From positions 1-64,000 of the forward strand of contig JAFALA010000090.1 in NCBI GenBank assembly GCA_019234815.1: 64,000 bases of DNA, in the 5' to 3' direction. Position 1 is the first letter of the stretch, and each line of letters opens with the position of its first letter. The stretch is from Burkholderiaceae bacterium (GTDB taxonomy: Bacteria > Pseudomonadota > Gammaproteobacteria > Burkholderiales > Burkholderiaceae_C). Of the stretch, positions 1 to 11,797 are shown piece by piece. Both the position numbers and the translations under genes were made by a program. The notes beneath the pieces are model-generated. The model was not told the origin of the DNA. It saw only the letters and a list, made by a program, of their open reading frames with translations, and made no database searches.

Positions 1-2
1 AG

Positions 3-107
3 CGCAAGCGCAAGGACAACAACGGCGTGGCGACCTACTTCGTCAACATCCACAACCTGGGCGCCGGCGGCGCCTTCCACAACCTGCAAGGCGGAGGCAT
101 GTCATGA
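3..107 (+). CDS. C-terminal fragment of a protein truncated by the window start (…RKRKDNNGVATYFVNIHNLGAGGAFHNLQGGGMS*)
   Basis: Open frame from base 3 to TGA at 105-107, overlapping the next ATG (104) in an ATGA arrangement. Confidence 0.5.
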   Translation, partial: RKRKDNNGVATYFVNIHNLGAGGAFHNLQGGGMS

Positions 108-316
108 AAATGACCATCATCACTGACGACCAGGGCAATATCCTGGGTGCCGTCCAGGGCCACTCCCTGAGCGACAAACAAGGCAATGTGCAGGCCACCG
201 TCTCGTTCGCGCCGGGCCACCAGACTCATCAGGTCGACGTGGACGACGACATGGGCACCATCGACGACGCCAGCGAGTTCCAGCAGCGTCTGAAGCAGTA
301 CCTGGCCACGCCATAA
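104..316 (+). CDS. Small hypothetical protein (70 aa)
   Basis: ORF 104..316, translationally coupled (ATGA) to the upstream frame, followed directly by a hairpin terminator. Confidence 0.6.
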   Translation: MKMTIITDDQGNILGAVQGHSLSDKQGNVQATVSFAPGHQTHQVDVDDDMGTIDDASEFQQRLKQYLATP

Positions 317-322
317 CAAAAA

Positions 323-351
323 AAGCCCCAGCCGCTTGCGCGGTGGGGCTT
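323..351. terminator. Probable bidirectional intrinsic terminator between the 70-aa ORF and aceA
   Basis: aagccccagccgc-ttgc-gcggtggggctt hairpin with an A-run on the left (U-run for the minus strand). Confidence 0.75.
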
Positions 352-394
352 CCAATTTGCCGGAGCGGGGGTGCAGCCCCGCCCTGGCAAACGC

Positions 395-1690
<1,296 letters not shown>

Positions 1691-1923
1691 GATTGTTCTC
1701 CTGAATTGAAAGCGACATCCTTGAGAACAATCATAGGCCCTTTTGTGCCGCGCAACAACAGTCTTATATAAGACATATGTTTAAAATTATCCCATTAAAA
1801 TTCAAAGGCTTGGGTATAATTTTTTATAATGCGGCACAAAATTTCAGGCCATGAAAGCAAACCCTGTTGCATCCTCACATGGCAATTTCACGATACAAAA
1901 CGGCATTTCCGCCAGATGAAAAA

Positions 1924-2418
1924 TCAGGACAGTTTCTGCTGCGCCACTAGAATGCCGTCGGCATCGGCATAGATCCAGTCGCCCGGATTGACCGGCACGC
2001 CCTGGATCAGCACGCGCAGATTGCGCTCCCCTGCCCCTTTCTTGCTGCTCTTGACGGGAATCGCGCCCAGGGCGCGCACGCCGATCTCGCAGGCGTTGAT
2101 CTCATCGGTATCGCGGATGCAGCCGTCGATGATGATGCCGGCCCAGCCGTTATCCTGGGCCAGCAAGCCCAGCTGCCCACCCACCAGCGCGCGGCGCAGG
2201 CTGGCGCCGCCGTCGATCACCAGCACGTTGCCGTTGCCCTGGGTTTCCAGCGTGGCGCGTACCAGGGCGTTGTCCTCGTGGACTTTCAGCGTGCTGACGC
2301 GGCCGGAAAATCGGACGTGCTTGCCGTAATGGCGAAACACGGGCGGCAACGCGCTCAGACGGCCGTCGTCCAGCAGGGCCGCGTTGTCGTCGCACAGGTC
2401 GGTGGTAGCAAAGCTCAT
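1924..2418 (-). CDS. rraA: RraA family protein (RNase E activity regulator / HMG-aldolase family)
   Basis: FATTDLCDDN…VLVIDGGASLRRALVGGQLGLLAQDNGWAGIIIDGCIRDTDEI resembles RraA. Confidence 0.9.
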   Translation of the reverse strand: MSFATTDLCDDNAALLDDGRLSALPPVFRHYGKHVRFSGRVSTLKVHEDNALVRATLETQGNGNVLVIDGGASLRRALVGGQLGLLAQDNGWAGIIIDGCIRDTDEINACEIGVRALGAIPVKSSKKGAGERNLRVLIQGVPVNPGDWIYADADGILVAQQKLS

Positions 2419-2448
2419 GATGATGTCCAGATGGTTAGAAAAAATCCA

Positions 2449-3660
2449 TCATAGCGCCTTCTGCAACTGCGGGGAACGAGCGTTGCCACTAACGCCCACG
2501 GTCACCAGGATCACCAGCGCCTGGAACACGCCGATGCCGACGAATACCCAGGCCGGATGATGGGCGTCCATCATGGCGCCGAACATCAGCGGGCCCAGCG
2601 CCAGGCCGCTGTCCAGGCCGGAATACACCACGCCGAACACGCGGCCGGTGGCATTGGCCGGCGCGGCGGCGCGGATCATCAGGTCGCGCGAAGGGCCGGC
2701 AACGCCGGTCACGCCGCCGATCGCCGCCATCAGCGCCAGCGCGCCCCAGCTCGGCAACACAGCGGAGGCCAGCACCAGGGCCAGCACGGCCGCCAGCGCA
2801 AAGGCCATGCAGATCACCCGGTCATGCTCGCGGCTGCCCGCGCCCAGGAAGCCGCCATACAGCATGCCCAGCGCCGATGCGCCCATATAGCAGGTGTAGG
2901 CCGCCGTCGCCATCACGGGCGACATGCCGTACAGGCTTTGCAGGCTGGTGGTGCCGAAGCTCTGGATGCCCGCCAGCGCCACCGCCGAAATCAGGAAGAA
3001 GGCAAAGCACAGCCACACCACCTTGAGCTTGAGGAAATCGAACGAGCTGGCCGCCTTGCCGGGCGCGGCCTTGACGATAGGGTCCGGGCGCAGCGCCTGG
3101 CGGTTCCAGACCAGCAGCGCCAGCACCGCGCTCGGCACGGCGGCCGCGCACAGCAGCGCGGTGCGCCAGTCGGTGCGGGTTGCCACCCAGGTCAGGAACA
3201 GCGGCGACGCGGCCCAGCCGATATTGCCGCTGATGCCGTGCACCGAAAAGCCATGCGCCAGCCGCGTGCGCGAGACGCGCTGGTTGAGCAAGGTGTAGTC
3301 GGCCGGGTGGAACACGCTGTTGCCGACGCCGGCGACAAAGGCGCCCAGCACCAGCTGCGCATAGCTGTGCGAAGACGACAGCAGCACCGCCGACACGCCC
3401 AGCAGACCGATGCCGCTGAACAGCACCGCGCGCGCGCCGACCCGGTCCACCACAAAGCCCGTCATGGCCTGGCCGATGCCGGAGACGGTAAAGAAAATCG
3501 TCATCAGCGCGCCCAGTTCGGCATAGCTGAGGTGGAACTCGGGCCGCAGCCAGGGAATCAGCGCCGCCAGGATCACGTGATAAAAGTGCGAGGTGCCGTG
3601 CGCCAGGCCCACCAGCCCGATCACCCGCGCGTCCTGCCGTAACTGCATGGTTTCACTCAT
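2449..3660 (-). CDS. MFS transporter
   Basis: ~403-aa hydrophobic ORF with repeated TM segments; start taken at MSETMQLRQDARVIGLVG rather than the longer ORF start. Confidence 0.88.
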   Translation of the reverse strand: MSETMQLRQDARVIGLVGLAHGTSHFYHVILAALIPWLRPEFHLSYAELGALMTIFFTVSGIGQAMTGFVVDRVGARAVLFSGIGLLGVSAVLLSSSHSYAQLVLGAFVAGVGNSVFHPADYTLLNQRVSRTRLAHGFSVHGISGNIGWAASPLFLTWVATRTDWRTALLCAAAVPSAVLALLVWNRQALRPDPIVKAAPGKAASSFDFLKLKVVWLCFAFFLISAVALAGIQSFGTTSLQSLYGMSPVMATAAYTCYMGASALGMLYGGFLGAGSREHDRVICMAFALAAVLALVLASAVLPSWGALALMAAIGGVTGVAGPSRDLMIRAAAPANATGRVFGVVYSGLDSGLALGPLMFGAMMDAHHPAWVFVGIGVFQALVILVTVGVSGNARSPQLQKAL

Positions 3661-3754
3661 TGTTTTTCTCCTTGTTTCAATGGGTGCATGCAGTGTATGC
3701 AAGATGAGCCAGGCTGATTTAAGATAGCAAGACATTCTTTGTCGAATTTACGCC

Positions 3755-4543
3755 ATGCCGCCTCCGACCATCACCCACGCGCGCTATTACATGCCACCCG
3801 ACCCGCCCACGCCGGAACGGCCGCTGGTGATGAAGGCGCGCGACATGACGCCCGATCTGCACCTGGCGCCGCACGAGCATCCGGTGGGCCAGGTGACCTA
3901 TGCGCCGCAGGGCGTGGTGCGCGTCACCGCCAACAACAGCAGCTGGATCGTGCCGCCGCAGCGGGCCATCTGGATTCCACCGAACATCGCGCATGGCGTC
4001 GCGGCGCTGGAAGACAGCCGCCTGCGCCCGCTCTATGTGCACGCCAGCCGCTCGCCGTTTGCCGGCGATGAATGCGTGCTGCTGGAAGTCTCGCCCCTGC
4101 TGCGCGAACTGATCGCCGCGCTGGAACAGCTCGGCCCGGAGCAGCATCCGCAGCGCGAGCTGCTGCTGTCCAACCTGATTCTGGATGAGCTGGGCCGCTC
4201 CGCCACCCGCCCCATCCGCGTGCCCCTGCCCAGCGACAAGCGCCTGAAAGTCCTGTGCGACGCCCTGATTGCCGACCCCGGCGCGGAACAGACTCTTGCC
4301 GCCTGGGCCACCCAGGTCGGCGCCTCCGAGCGCACCCTGGTGCGGCTGTTTGAAAAGGAACTGGGATTGAGTTTCGGCCAGTGGCGCCAGCAAGTACGGC
4401 TGGCCCATGCGGTGCCGCTGATCGCCCGCGGCCTGCCCTTGTCGCAGGTGGCCGAGCAGCTGGGCTACACCAGCCAGTCGGCCTTTTCCGCCATGTTCAA
4501 GAAGACCTTCGGGCGCTCGCCCTCGACCTTCTTCACGGCCTGA
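3755..4543 (+). CDS. AraC family transcriptional regulator (cupin N-terminus, AraC HTH C-terminus)
   Basis: C-terminus ASERTLVRLFEKELGLSFGQWRQQVRLAHAVPLIARGLPLSQVAEQLGYTSQSAFSAMFKKTFGRSPSTF; divergent from the MFS gene. Confidence 0.93.
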   Translation: MPPPTITHARYYMPPDPPTPERPLVMKARDMTPDLHLAPHEHPVGQVTYAPQGVVRVTANNSSWIVPPQRAIWIPPNIAHGVAALEDSRLRPLYVHASRSPFAGDECVLLEVSPLLRELIAALEQLGPEQHPQRELLLSNLILDELGRSATRPIRVPLPSDKRLKVLCDALIADPGAEQTLAAWATQVGASERTLVRLFEKELGLSFGQWRQQVRLAHAVPLIARGLPLSQVAEQLGYTSQSAFSAMFKKTFGRSPSTFFTA

Positions 4544-5464
4544 TCAGACCGTCGTGATGCGGTCGCGGCCGTCGCGCTTGGAACAGTACAGCGCATCGTC
4601 GGCGCGCTTGAGCACGGCGTCCGTGGAGACATCGCCTGCCAGCAGCTCGCTCAGGCCGCCGCTGATGGTGGCGCCCTGCCCCAGCGTGCCCGCCGCGCGC
4701 AGCGCTTCCGCGATGCGCAGGCGCAAACGCTCGGCAATCACGCGCGCGCCGGCGCGCTCGGTGTGCGGCATCAGCACCACGAATTCATCGCCGCCCAGGC
4801 GGGCCGCCACGTCGGTGGCGCGCAGCTCGGCGCGGCAGACCGCGGCGGTCAGCTCGATGGCCGCATCGCCCTGCAGGTGGCCGTAGGCATCGTTGATGTG
4901 CTTGAAGTGATCGATGTCGAAAATCAGCACCGAAGTGGGCGTGCCGTAGCGGCGGAAGGTGGCCAGGCGTTCGGCCAGCGTGGCGATCAGCTTGCGGCGG
5001 TTGAACAGGCCGGACAGCTCGTCGGTCTCGCTCAGCACGCGCAACTGGGTCTCCAGCAGGTGGCGCTCGGTGATATTGCTGGCCACCCACAGCACCGCGT
5101 CTTCGCCGTCCACCAGGAACTCCAGCGCCTGCACCCGGCCCTCGAAGCGGTTCTGGTGCACCGGGCCGTCATCGGCCGAAACGCCGCGCACATCGCTGCC
5201 GGCCAGCCCGTACTGCACCACCTGCAAGGTGCGCGCCGCCAGCGCCGCCTCGATCTGCTGCATGAACCAGTCAGCCTTGTCGTCGTTCAGCACCTCGTGC
5301 ATGGTCTTGCCGACCAGGCCGGTGCCGTCATGGTAATAGCGCGAATCGGCGCCGCCGAAGATGGCGGCATAGCGTCCGCTGCGGGTCAGGATGAAGACGG
5401 GATCGGGCAGCGCAGTCAGAATGGAAGCCATCTGCTGGCCGTTAAACAAAGTCACATCCCTCAT
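4544..5464 (-). CDS. Diguanylate cyclase with PAS-like N-terminus
   Basis: GGDEF motif in ARLGGDEFVVLMPHTERAGA; DELSGLFNRRKL upstream; RxxD (RATD) exactly 5 residues before GGDEF. Confidence 0.93.
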   Translation of the reverse strand: MRDVTLFNGQQMASILTALPDPVFILTRSGRYAAIFGGADSRYYHDGTGLVGKTMHEVLNDDKADWFMQQIEAALAARTLQVVQYGLAGSDVRGVSADDGPVHQNRFEGRVQALEFLVDGEDAVLWVASNITERHLLETQLRVLSETDELSGLFNRRKLIATLAERLATFRRYGTPTSVLIFDIDHFKHINDAYGHLQGDAAIELTAAVCRAELRATDVAARLGGDEFVVLMPHTERAGARVIAERLRLRIAEALRAAGTLGQGATISGGLSELLAGDVSTDAVLKRADDALYCSKRDGRDRITTV

Positions 5465-5541
5465 TGAGATAGCAAGCTGACAATTATGAAAGGCCCCAAT
5501 ATACCATCAGCCGCCGCTGAATAGTTGCCTCCAAAGAAAAA

Positions 5542-5579
5542 ATGCCGCCGCATTAGCCCAAACGGCCTAGCGGCGGCAT
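5542..5579 (-). terminator. Intrinsic terminator downstream of clpB
   Basis: atgccgccgc…gcggcggcat perfect 10-bp arms; minus-strand transcript continues into a T-rich run. Confidence 0.8.
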
Positions 5580-5595
5580 GCCTGTCGGGACAGGC

Positions 5596-8181
<2,586 letters not shown>

Positions 8182-8285
8182 GGCTGGACTCCTATGAGGA
8201 TTTCTTTGCTTGCTAGCCAAGTGGGGATCAGCATCCAGACTTCAAGCACCCAGGGCCTTGCGCTGGGTCAAATTGCACGCTTCCT

Positions 8286-8765
8286 TCAGGATTCGACGGC
8301 ATTGCTGGAGCGCAGGCCCCAACGCGCCAGCGCGGCATCATCCGCCGCCCGGGCATCGACCCAATGGGCGCCCTCGTCCGTGTATTCCTTCTTCCAGAAC
8401 GGCGCCTGCGTCTTGAGGTAGTCCATCAGGAACTCGCAGGCCTGGAACGCCTCGCCGCGATGACTGGCACTCACCAGCACCAGCACGATCTGCTCGCGCG
8501 CGGCCAGCTTGCCGACGCGGTGGATAACCCGTGCGTTGCAGATGTCGAAGCGCGCAAAGGCCTGGTCCACCATGTCCTCGATGGCGCGCTCGGTCATGCC
8601 CGGGTAATGCTCCAGCTCCATGGCCTTGACGGCAGGGCCGCCGCCCGCGTCGCGGACCGTGCCCACGAATGCGACCACGGCGCCCACGCCGCCGTCGCCG
8701 GCGCGCAGCGCCTCGGTTTCGGCGCTCAGATCGAAGTCCTGGGTCTGGATGCTCACGCGTGCCAT
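8286..8765 (-). CDS. moaE: Molybdopterin synthase catalytic subunit
   Basis: GAVVAFVGTVRDAGGG…MELEHYPGMTERAIEDMVDQA…VIHRVGKLAAREQIVLVLVSASHRGEAFQACEFLMDYLKTQAPFWKKE. Confidence 0.95.
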   Translation of the reverse strand: MARVSIQTQDFDLSAETEALRAGDGGVGAVVAFVGTVRDAGGGPAVKAMELEHYPGMTERAIEDMVDQAFARFDICNARVIHRVGKLAAREQIVLVLVSASHRGEAFQACEFLMDYLKTQAPFWKKEYTDEGAHWVDARAADDAALARWGLRSSNAVES

Positions 8766-8925
8766 GGTCTGCCCATTTTGCCCCAGGCCTGTTCCTCCAG
8801 GCGCTCCTAGGGAAAACCGCAGGGCTGCAAAGCTTGCCCAAAGGCGCCTAATTGAGGTCCACTCAGCACCCATCTGCGGGAGTGGGGAACACTTCCCCGC
8901 GTATCCTTACCTTGCAGGAGCTTGT

Positions 8926-9471
8926 ATGGCTGCATCCCGTTCACAGTCCGCCGTCGATCTGATGTGCCAATACGCGGCCTACCACCGCGACCGGCGCAAC
9001 ATCGCCACGCATTTCGTCGGCATTCCCCTGATCGTGCTGGCCGTCGGCGTGCTGCTGGCCCGCATCCCCCTGGAGCTGGCGGGCTTCAACAGCAATGTCG
9101 CCTGGCTGGTCTGGGCCTTGAGCACGGTGTGGTACCTGACGCGCGGCAATCTGGTGCTGGGCCTGGCGGTCAGCCTGGTCAACGCCGCGCTGATGGCCTT
9201 GGCGCAGACCGTGGTCGAGCACACCCTGGGCGCGTCGCTGGCCTGGGGCATCGGCTTGTTCGCGCTCGGCTGGGTCATCCAGTTCGTCGGCCACTACTAC
9301 GAAGGACGCAAGCCCGCCTTCGCCGACGACCTGGTGGGGCTGGCGGTCGGGCCGATGTTCGTGGTCGGAGAAGCCCTGTTCGCCGGCGGCTGGGGACGCG
9401 AGATGCTGGCCGAGATCGAGCGCCGCGCCGGCCCGACGCGCCTGCGCGACCTGGCCCGCCCCAGCACCTGA
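8926..9471 (+). CDS. Mpo1-like / DUF962 family membrane protein
   Basis: MCQYAAYHRDRRNIATHFVGIPLIVLAVGVL… and QFVGHYYEGRKPAFADDLVGLAVGPMFV. Confidence 0.85.
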   Translation: MAASRSQSAVDLMCQYAAYHRDRRNIATHFVGIPLIVLAVGVLLARIPLELAGFNSNVAWLVWALSTVWYLTRGNLVLGLAVSLVNAALMALAQTVVEHTLGASLAWGIGLFALGWVIQFVGHYYEGRKPAFADDLVGLAVGPMFVVGEALFAGGWGREMLAEIERRAGPTRLRDLARPST

Positions 9472-9486
9472 GCCCGTCTTTACCCC

Positions 9487-10077
9487 TTAAGCCGCAGGCC
9501 AGTCCTGCAGCACCTGCTCGGGTGAAAGCGGACGCGACCGGACCTGCGCCGGCCTGGCCGGCGTTCCCAAGGCAATCCAGCCCAGCAGGGTCTCCCCGGG
9601 CGCGCAGAATGCCGCCGTGATCAGCGGGTCGCGCACCTTGGCGCCCGACAGCATCTTGCCGCCGAATCCCAGCACATACGCCGCGCTCAGGAAGTTGCCA
9701 AGCGCGCCGCCCACGCAGGCCCATTGTTCATGCGCCGGCACCTGCGGGCGTCCCATGTCGATGCGCGCCACCACCGCCACGGTGACGGGAGGCTTCAACG
9801 CCCGTTCGGCATCCATCTGCGCGCCGGCTGCGTCCTTGCCCGCATGCAAGGCCGCCTGCATGAACAGCTCGGCCATGCGCTGCCGTGCCTCGCCACGCAC
9901 CACCTTGAAGCGGAACGGTACCAGCTCGGCATGGTCGGGCGCGTGCAAGGCCGCGGCCGCCATCAGCCGCAATTGCGCCGCACTCGGCCCCGGTTCGATC
10001 AAATGCTTGGGACCCACCGAACTGCGGCTCAGCAAGGCCTGCAGGCCCACGGGGATTTCCAGCTCAAGCTCGCTCAT
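9487..10077 (-). CDS. Nitroreductase family protein
   Basis: LRLMAAAALHAPDHAELVPFRFKVVRGEARQRMAELF… and GGALGNFLSAAYVLGFGGKMLSG, as in YdjA-type nitroreductases. Confidence 0.85.
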   Translation of the reverse strand: MSELELEIPVGLQALLSRSSVGPKHLIEPGPSAAQLRLMAAAALHAPDHAELVPFRFKVVRGEARQRMAELFMQAALHAGKDAAGAQMDAERALKPPVTVAVVARIDMGRPQVPAHEQWACVGGALGNFLSAAYVLGFGGKMLSGAKVRDPLITAAFCAPGETLLGWIALGTPARPAQVRSRPLSPEQVLQDWPAA

Positions 10078-10100
10078 GTTCAACCTTCCAAAATCATTCT

Positions 10101-10523
10101 TCAAAACACCAGGCTGCGCCACGCCGGATCCAAGGTCCGCCCGACGAACTGTACGGCCCCGCCCAAGCGACGGCACTCGGGAATGAGCGCTTCCAGGCGC
10201 AGACCCTGCGCCACCAGCGCGTCGGCGCAAGCCAGCAGCACGGCGCCATGGCCGACCGCTTCCTGCAGGGCCTGTTCCACCGTCTTCGGATGATGGGTAC
10301 TGGCGCGCAGGCCCGCCGCCACGCCGGGTTGCAGCAGGAGCACCGAGCGCGCGGTGAAATAGATCTCCACCTGGATGTCCATCGCCGCTGCCGCAGCGGC
10401 ATGGAAAAAAGGCGTGGCGAGCAACTCGGGCTTCTCCGGCTCGGCAGCCCAGAGCATCATCGCCAGGCCATTGATGGGCACAAGGCCGGACGACCGGCTC
10501 AGGATTGAATCTGATTCAGCCAT
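10101..10523 (-). CDS. DsrE-like protein
   Basis: AAAAAMDIQVEIYFTARSVLLLQPG…EALQEAVGHGAVLLACADALVAQGLRLEALIPECRRLGGAVQF; overlaps the upstream GcvH-like gene. Confidence 0.65.
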   Translation of the reverse strand: MAESDSILSRSSGLVPINGLAMMLWAAEPEKPELLATPFFHAAAAAAMDIQVEIYFTARSVLLLQPGVAAGLRASTHHPKTVEQALQEAVGHGAVLLACADALVAQGLRLEALIPECRRLGGAVQFVGRTLDPAWRSLVF

Positions 10524-10930
10524 GCATAGTGCTCCATTGCATTTCTTGCCGTCTCGCCTTGCAACAATCCAAGTCTGTCCTGCTCCAGCCGACTCGGCTG
10601 CACGCGCAGCAACCACCCTTCCCCATATGGATCCAGGCACACCAGTTCGGGCCGCTCCTCCAGCCGGATATTGACGCCCAGGACCTGTCCCGACAGCGGC
10701 GCCTTGACCGAGACGATGGACTTGGCCAGCTCCACCACCGCCATCGCCCGTCCCTGCTCCAGCGGCGACCCTTCAGCCTTGGGCCGGCACATGTAGAGTT
10801 CGCCCGAGGCCTTCAGGCCCAGGGCCGTGATGCCCAGCACCGCCGTGCCGTCGGGCATCAACCGTGCCCAGGTCTGGTGCTCGACCAGGTAGAGCAGATC
10901 GTCCGGCAGATACAGGCCCTGGATCAGCAT
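10499..10930 (-). CDS. Glycine cleavage H-like (lipoyl-domain) protein
   Basis: GTAVLGITALGLKASGELYMCRPKAEGSPLEQGRAMAVVELAKSIVSVKAPLSGQVLGVN; ExxK…PxSG matches the GcvH lipoylation site. Confidence 0.8.
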   Translation of the reverse strand: MLIQGLYLPDDLLYLVEHQTWARLMPDGTAVLGITALGLKASGELYMCRPKAEGSPLEQGRAMAVVELAKSIVSVKAPLSGQVLGVNIRLEERPELVCLDPYGEGWLLRVQPSRLEQDRLGLLQGETARNAMEHYAWLNQIQS

Positions 10931-11022
10931 GAGAGCTCCGAAGCGGCAAGGTCCAGAAACGATAACCGACATGGGCCCATGGATGCCCCTGCATTGGCCC
11001 CTGATATTGAAGCGCGGAGCAC

Positions 11023-11274
11023 TTGACGCCTTGGTATGAGGTGGTTATTGTACCCACCGCAAAAAGCGCAGACCTGATCAAATTGATTCAAGCCGATGGT
11101 TGGGTTCTTCGTGGCGTCAAAGGCAGCCACCATGTGTTCAATCACCGTGCGCGCCCCGGCCACATCAGCGTGCCGCATCCCAAGAAGGATCTTGGCGTCG
11201 GCCTGGTGCAAAAGCTGCTCAAGCAGGCCGGTCTGAAGTCATGGAGTCTTTATGAAATTCCTGATTGCAATTGA
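11023..11274 (+). CDS. hicA: HicA family toxin (TTG start in the ORF track; a GTG at 11041 is an alternative)
   Basis: KSADLIKLIQADGWVLRGVKGSHHVFNHRARPGHISVPHPKKDLGVGLVQKLLKQAGL: HicA fold with catalytic GSHH. Confidence 0.9.
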   Translation: MTPWYEVVIVPTAKSADLIKLIQADGWVLRGVKGSHHVFNHRARPGHISVPHPKKDLGVGLVQKLLKQAGLKSWSLYEIPDCN

Positions 11275-11647
11275 ACGTGGCACGGACGAGCATGCCTGGG
11301 GGGTCGCGGTTCCCGATCTGCCCGGATGCTTTTCCGCTGGCGATTCCCTCGCCGAGACCATGGCAAACGTGCAAGAAGCCATCGACCTCCACGTCGAGAC
11401 CTTGATCGAGGACGGCGCCTCCATCCCCGCGCCCAAGTCCTTGGATGCGCACCACGAATCCAAGGAATATGAGGGCTGGATCTGGGCCTATGTGGACGTG
11501 CCGGTCGAAAAATACTTTGGACCGGCCGAGAAAATCAACATCACCGTACCCAAAGCCATCCTGGCACGGATCGACGAGTACGCCAAGAAGCATGGGCAGA
11601 GCCGCAGCGGTTTTCTTGTCGAGGCCGCGCGCACGGTCATGGGCTGA
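11252..11647 (+). CDS. hicB: HicB family antitoxin
   Basis: WGVAVPDLPGCFSAGDSLAETMANVQEAIDLHVETLIEDG plus C-terminal INITVPKAILARIDEYAKKHGQSRSGFL DNA-binding region; overlaps hicA. Confidence 0.93.
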   Translation: MKFLIAIERGTDEHAWGVAVPDLPGCFSAGDSLAETMANVQEAIDLHVETLIEDGASIPAPKSLDAHHESKEYEGWIWAYVDVPVEKYFGPAEKINITVPKAILARIDEYAKKHGQSRSGFLVEAARTVMG

Positions 11648-11685
11648 TCTCCTGCCCAAGTAGGACAACGGCACCACGAAATGGG

Positions 11686-11778
11686 CGGAGGGAGGTCGGA
11701 GTCGAACCGACCCGGCAGCGCATGGCGCCACCCACCGGGTTTGAAGCCCGGCCGATCCACCAGGATCGTTCCCCCTCC
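11686..11778 (-). tRNA. selC: tRNA-Sec (anticodon TCA)
   Basis: Minus strand GGAGGGGGAACGATCC…GGGCTTCAAACCCGG…GGTTCGACTCCGACCTCCCTCC-G: 8-bp acceptor stem, CTTCAAA anticodon loop, long variable arm; 19 nt after the selB stop. Confidence 0.95.
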
Positions 11779-11797
11779 ATCTGGCGCAGACGCCTGC

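Noticed and set aside
4538-4549. Back-to-back stop codons (TGATCA) of the araC-type and diguanylate cyclase genes
   Set aside because: Zero-gap convergent ends are unusual but probably coincidental in a compact genome
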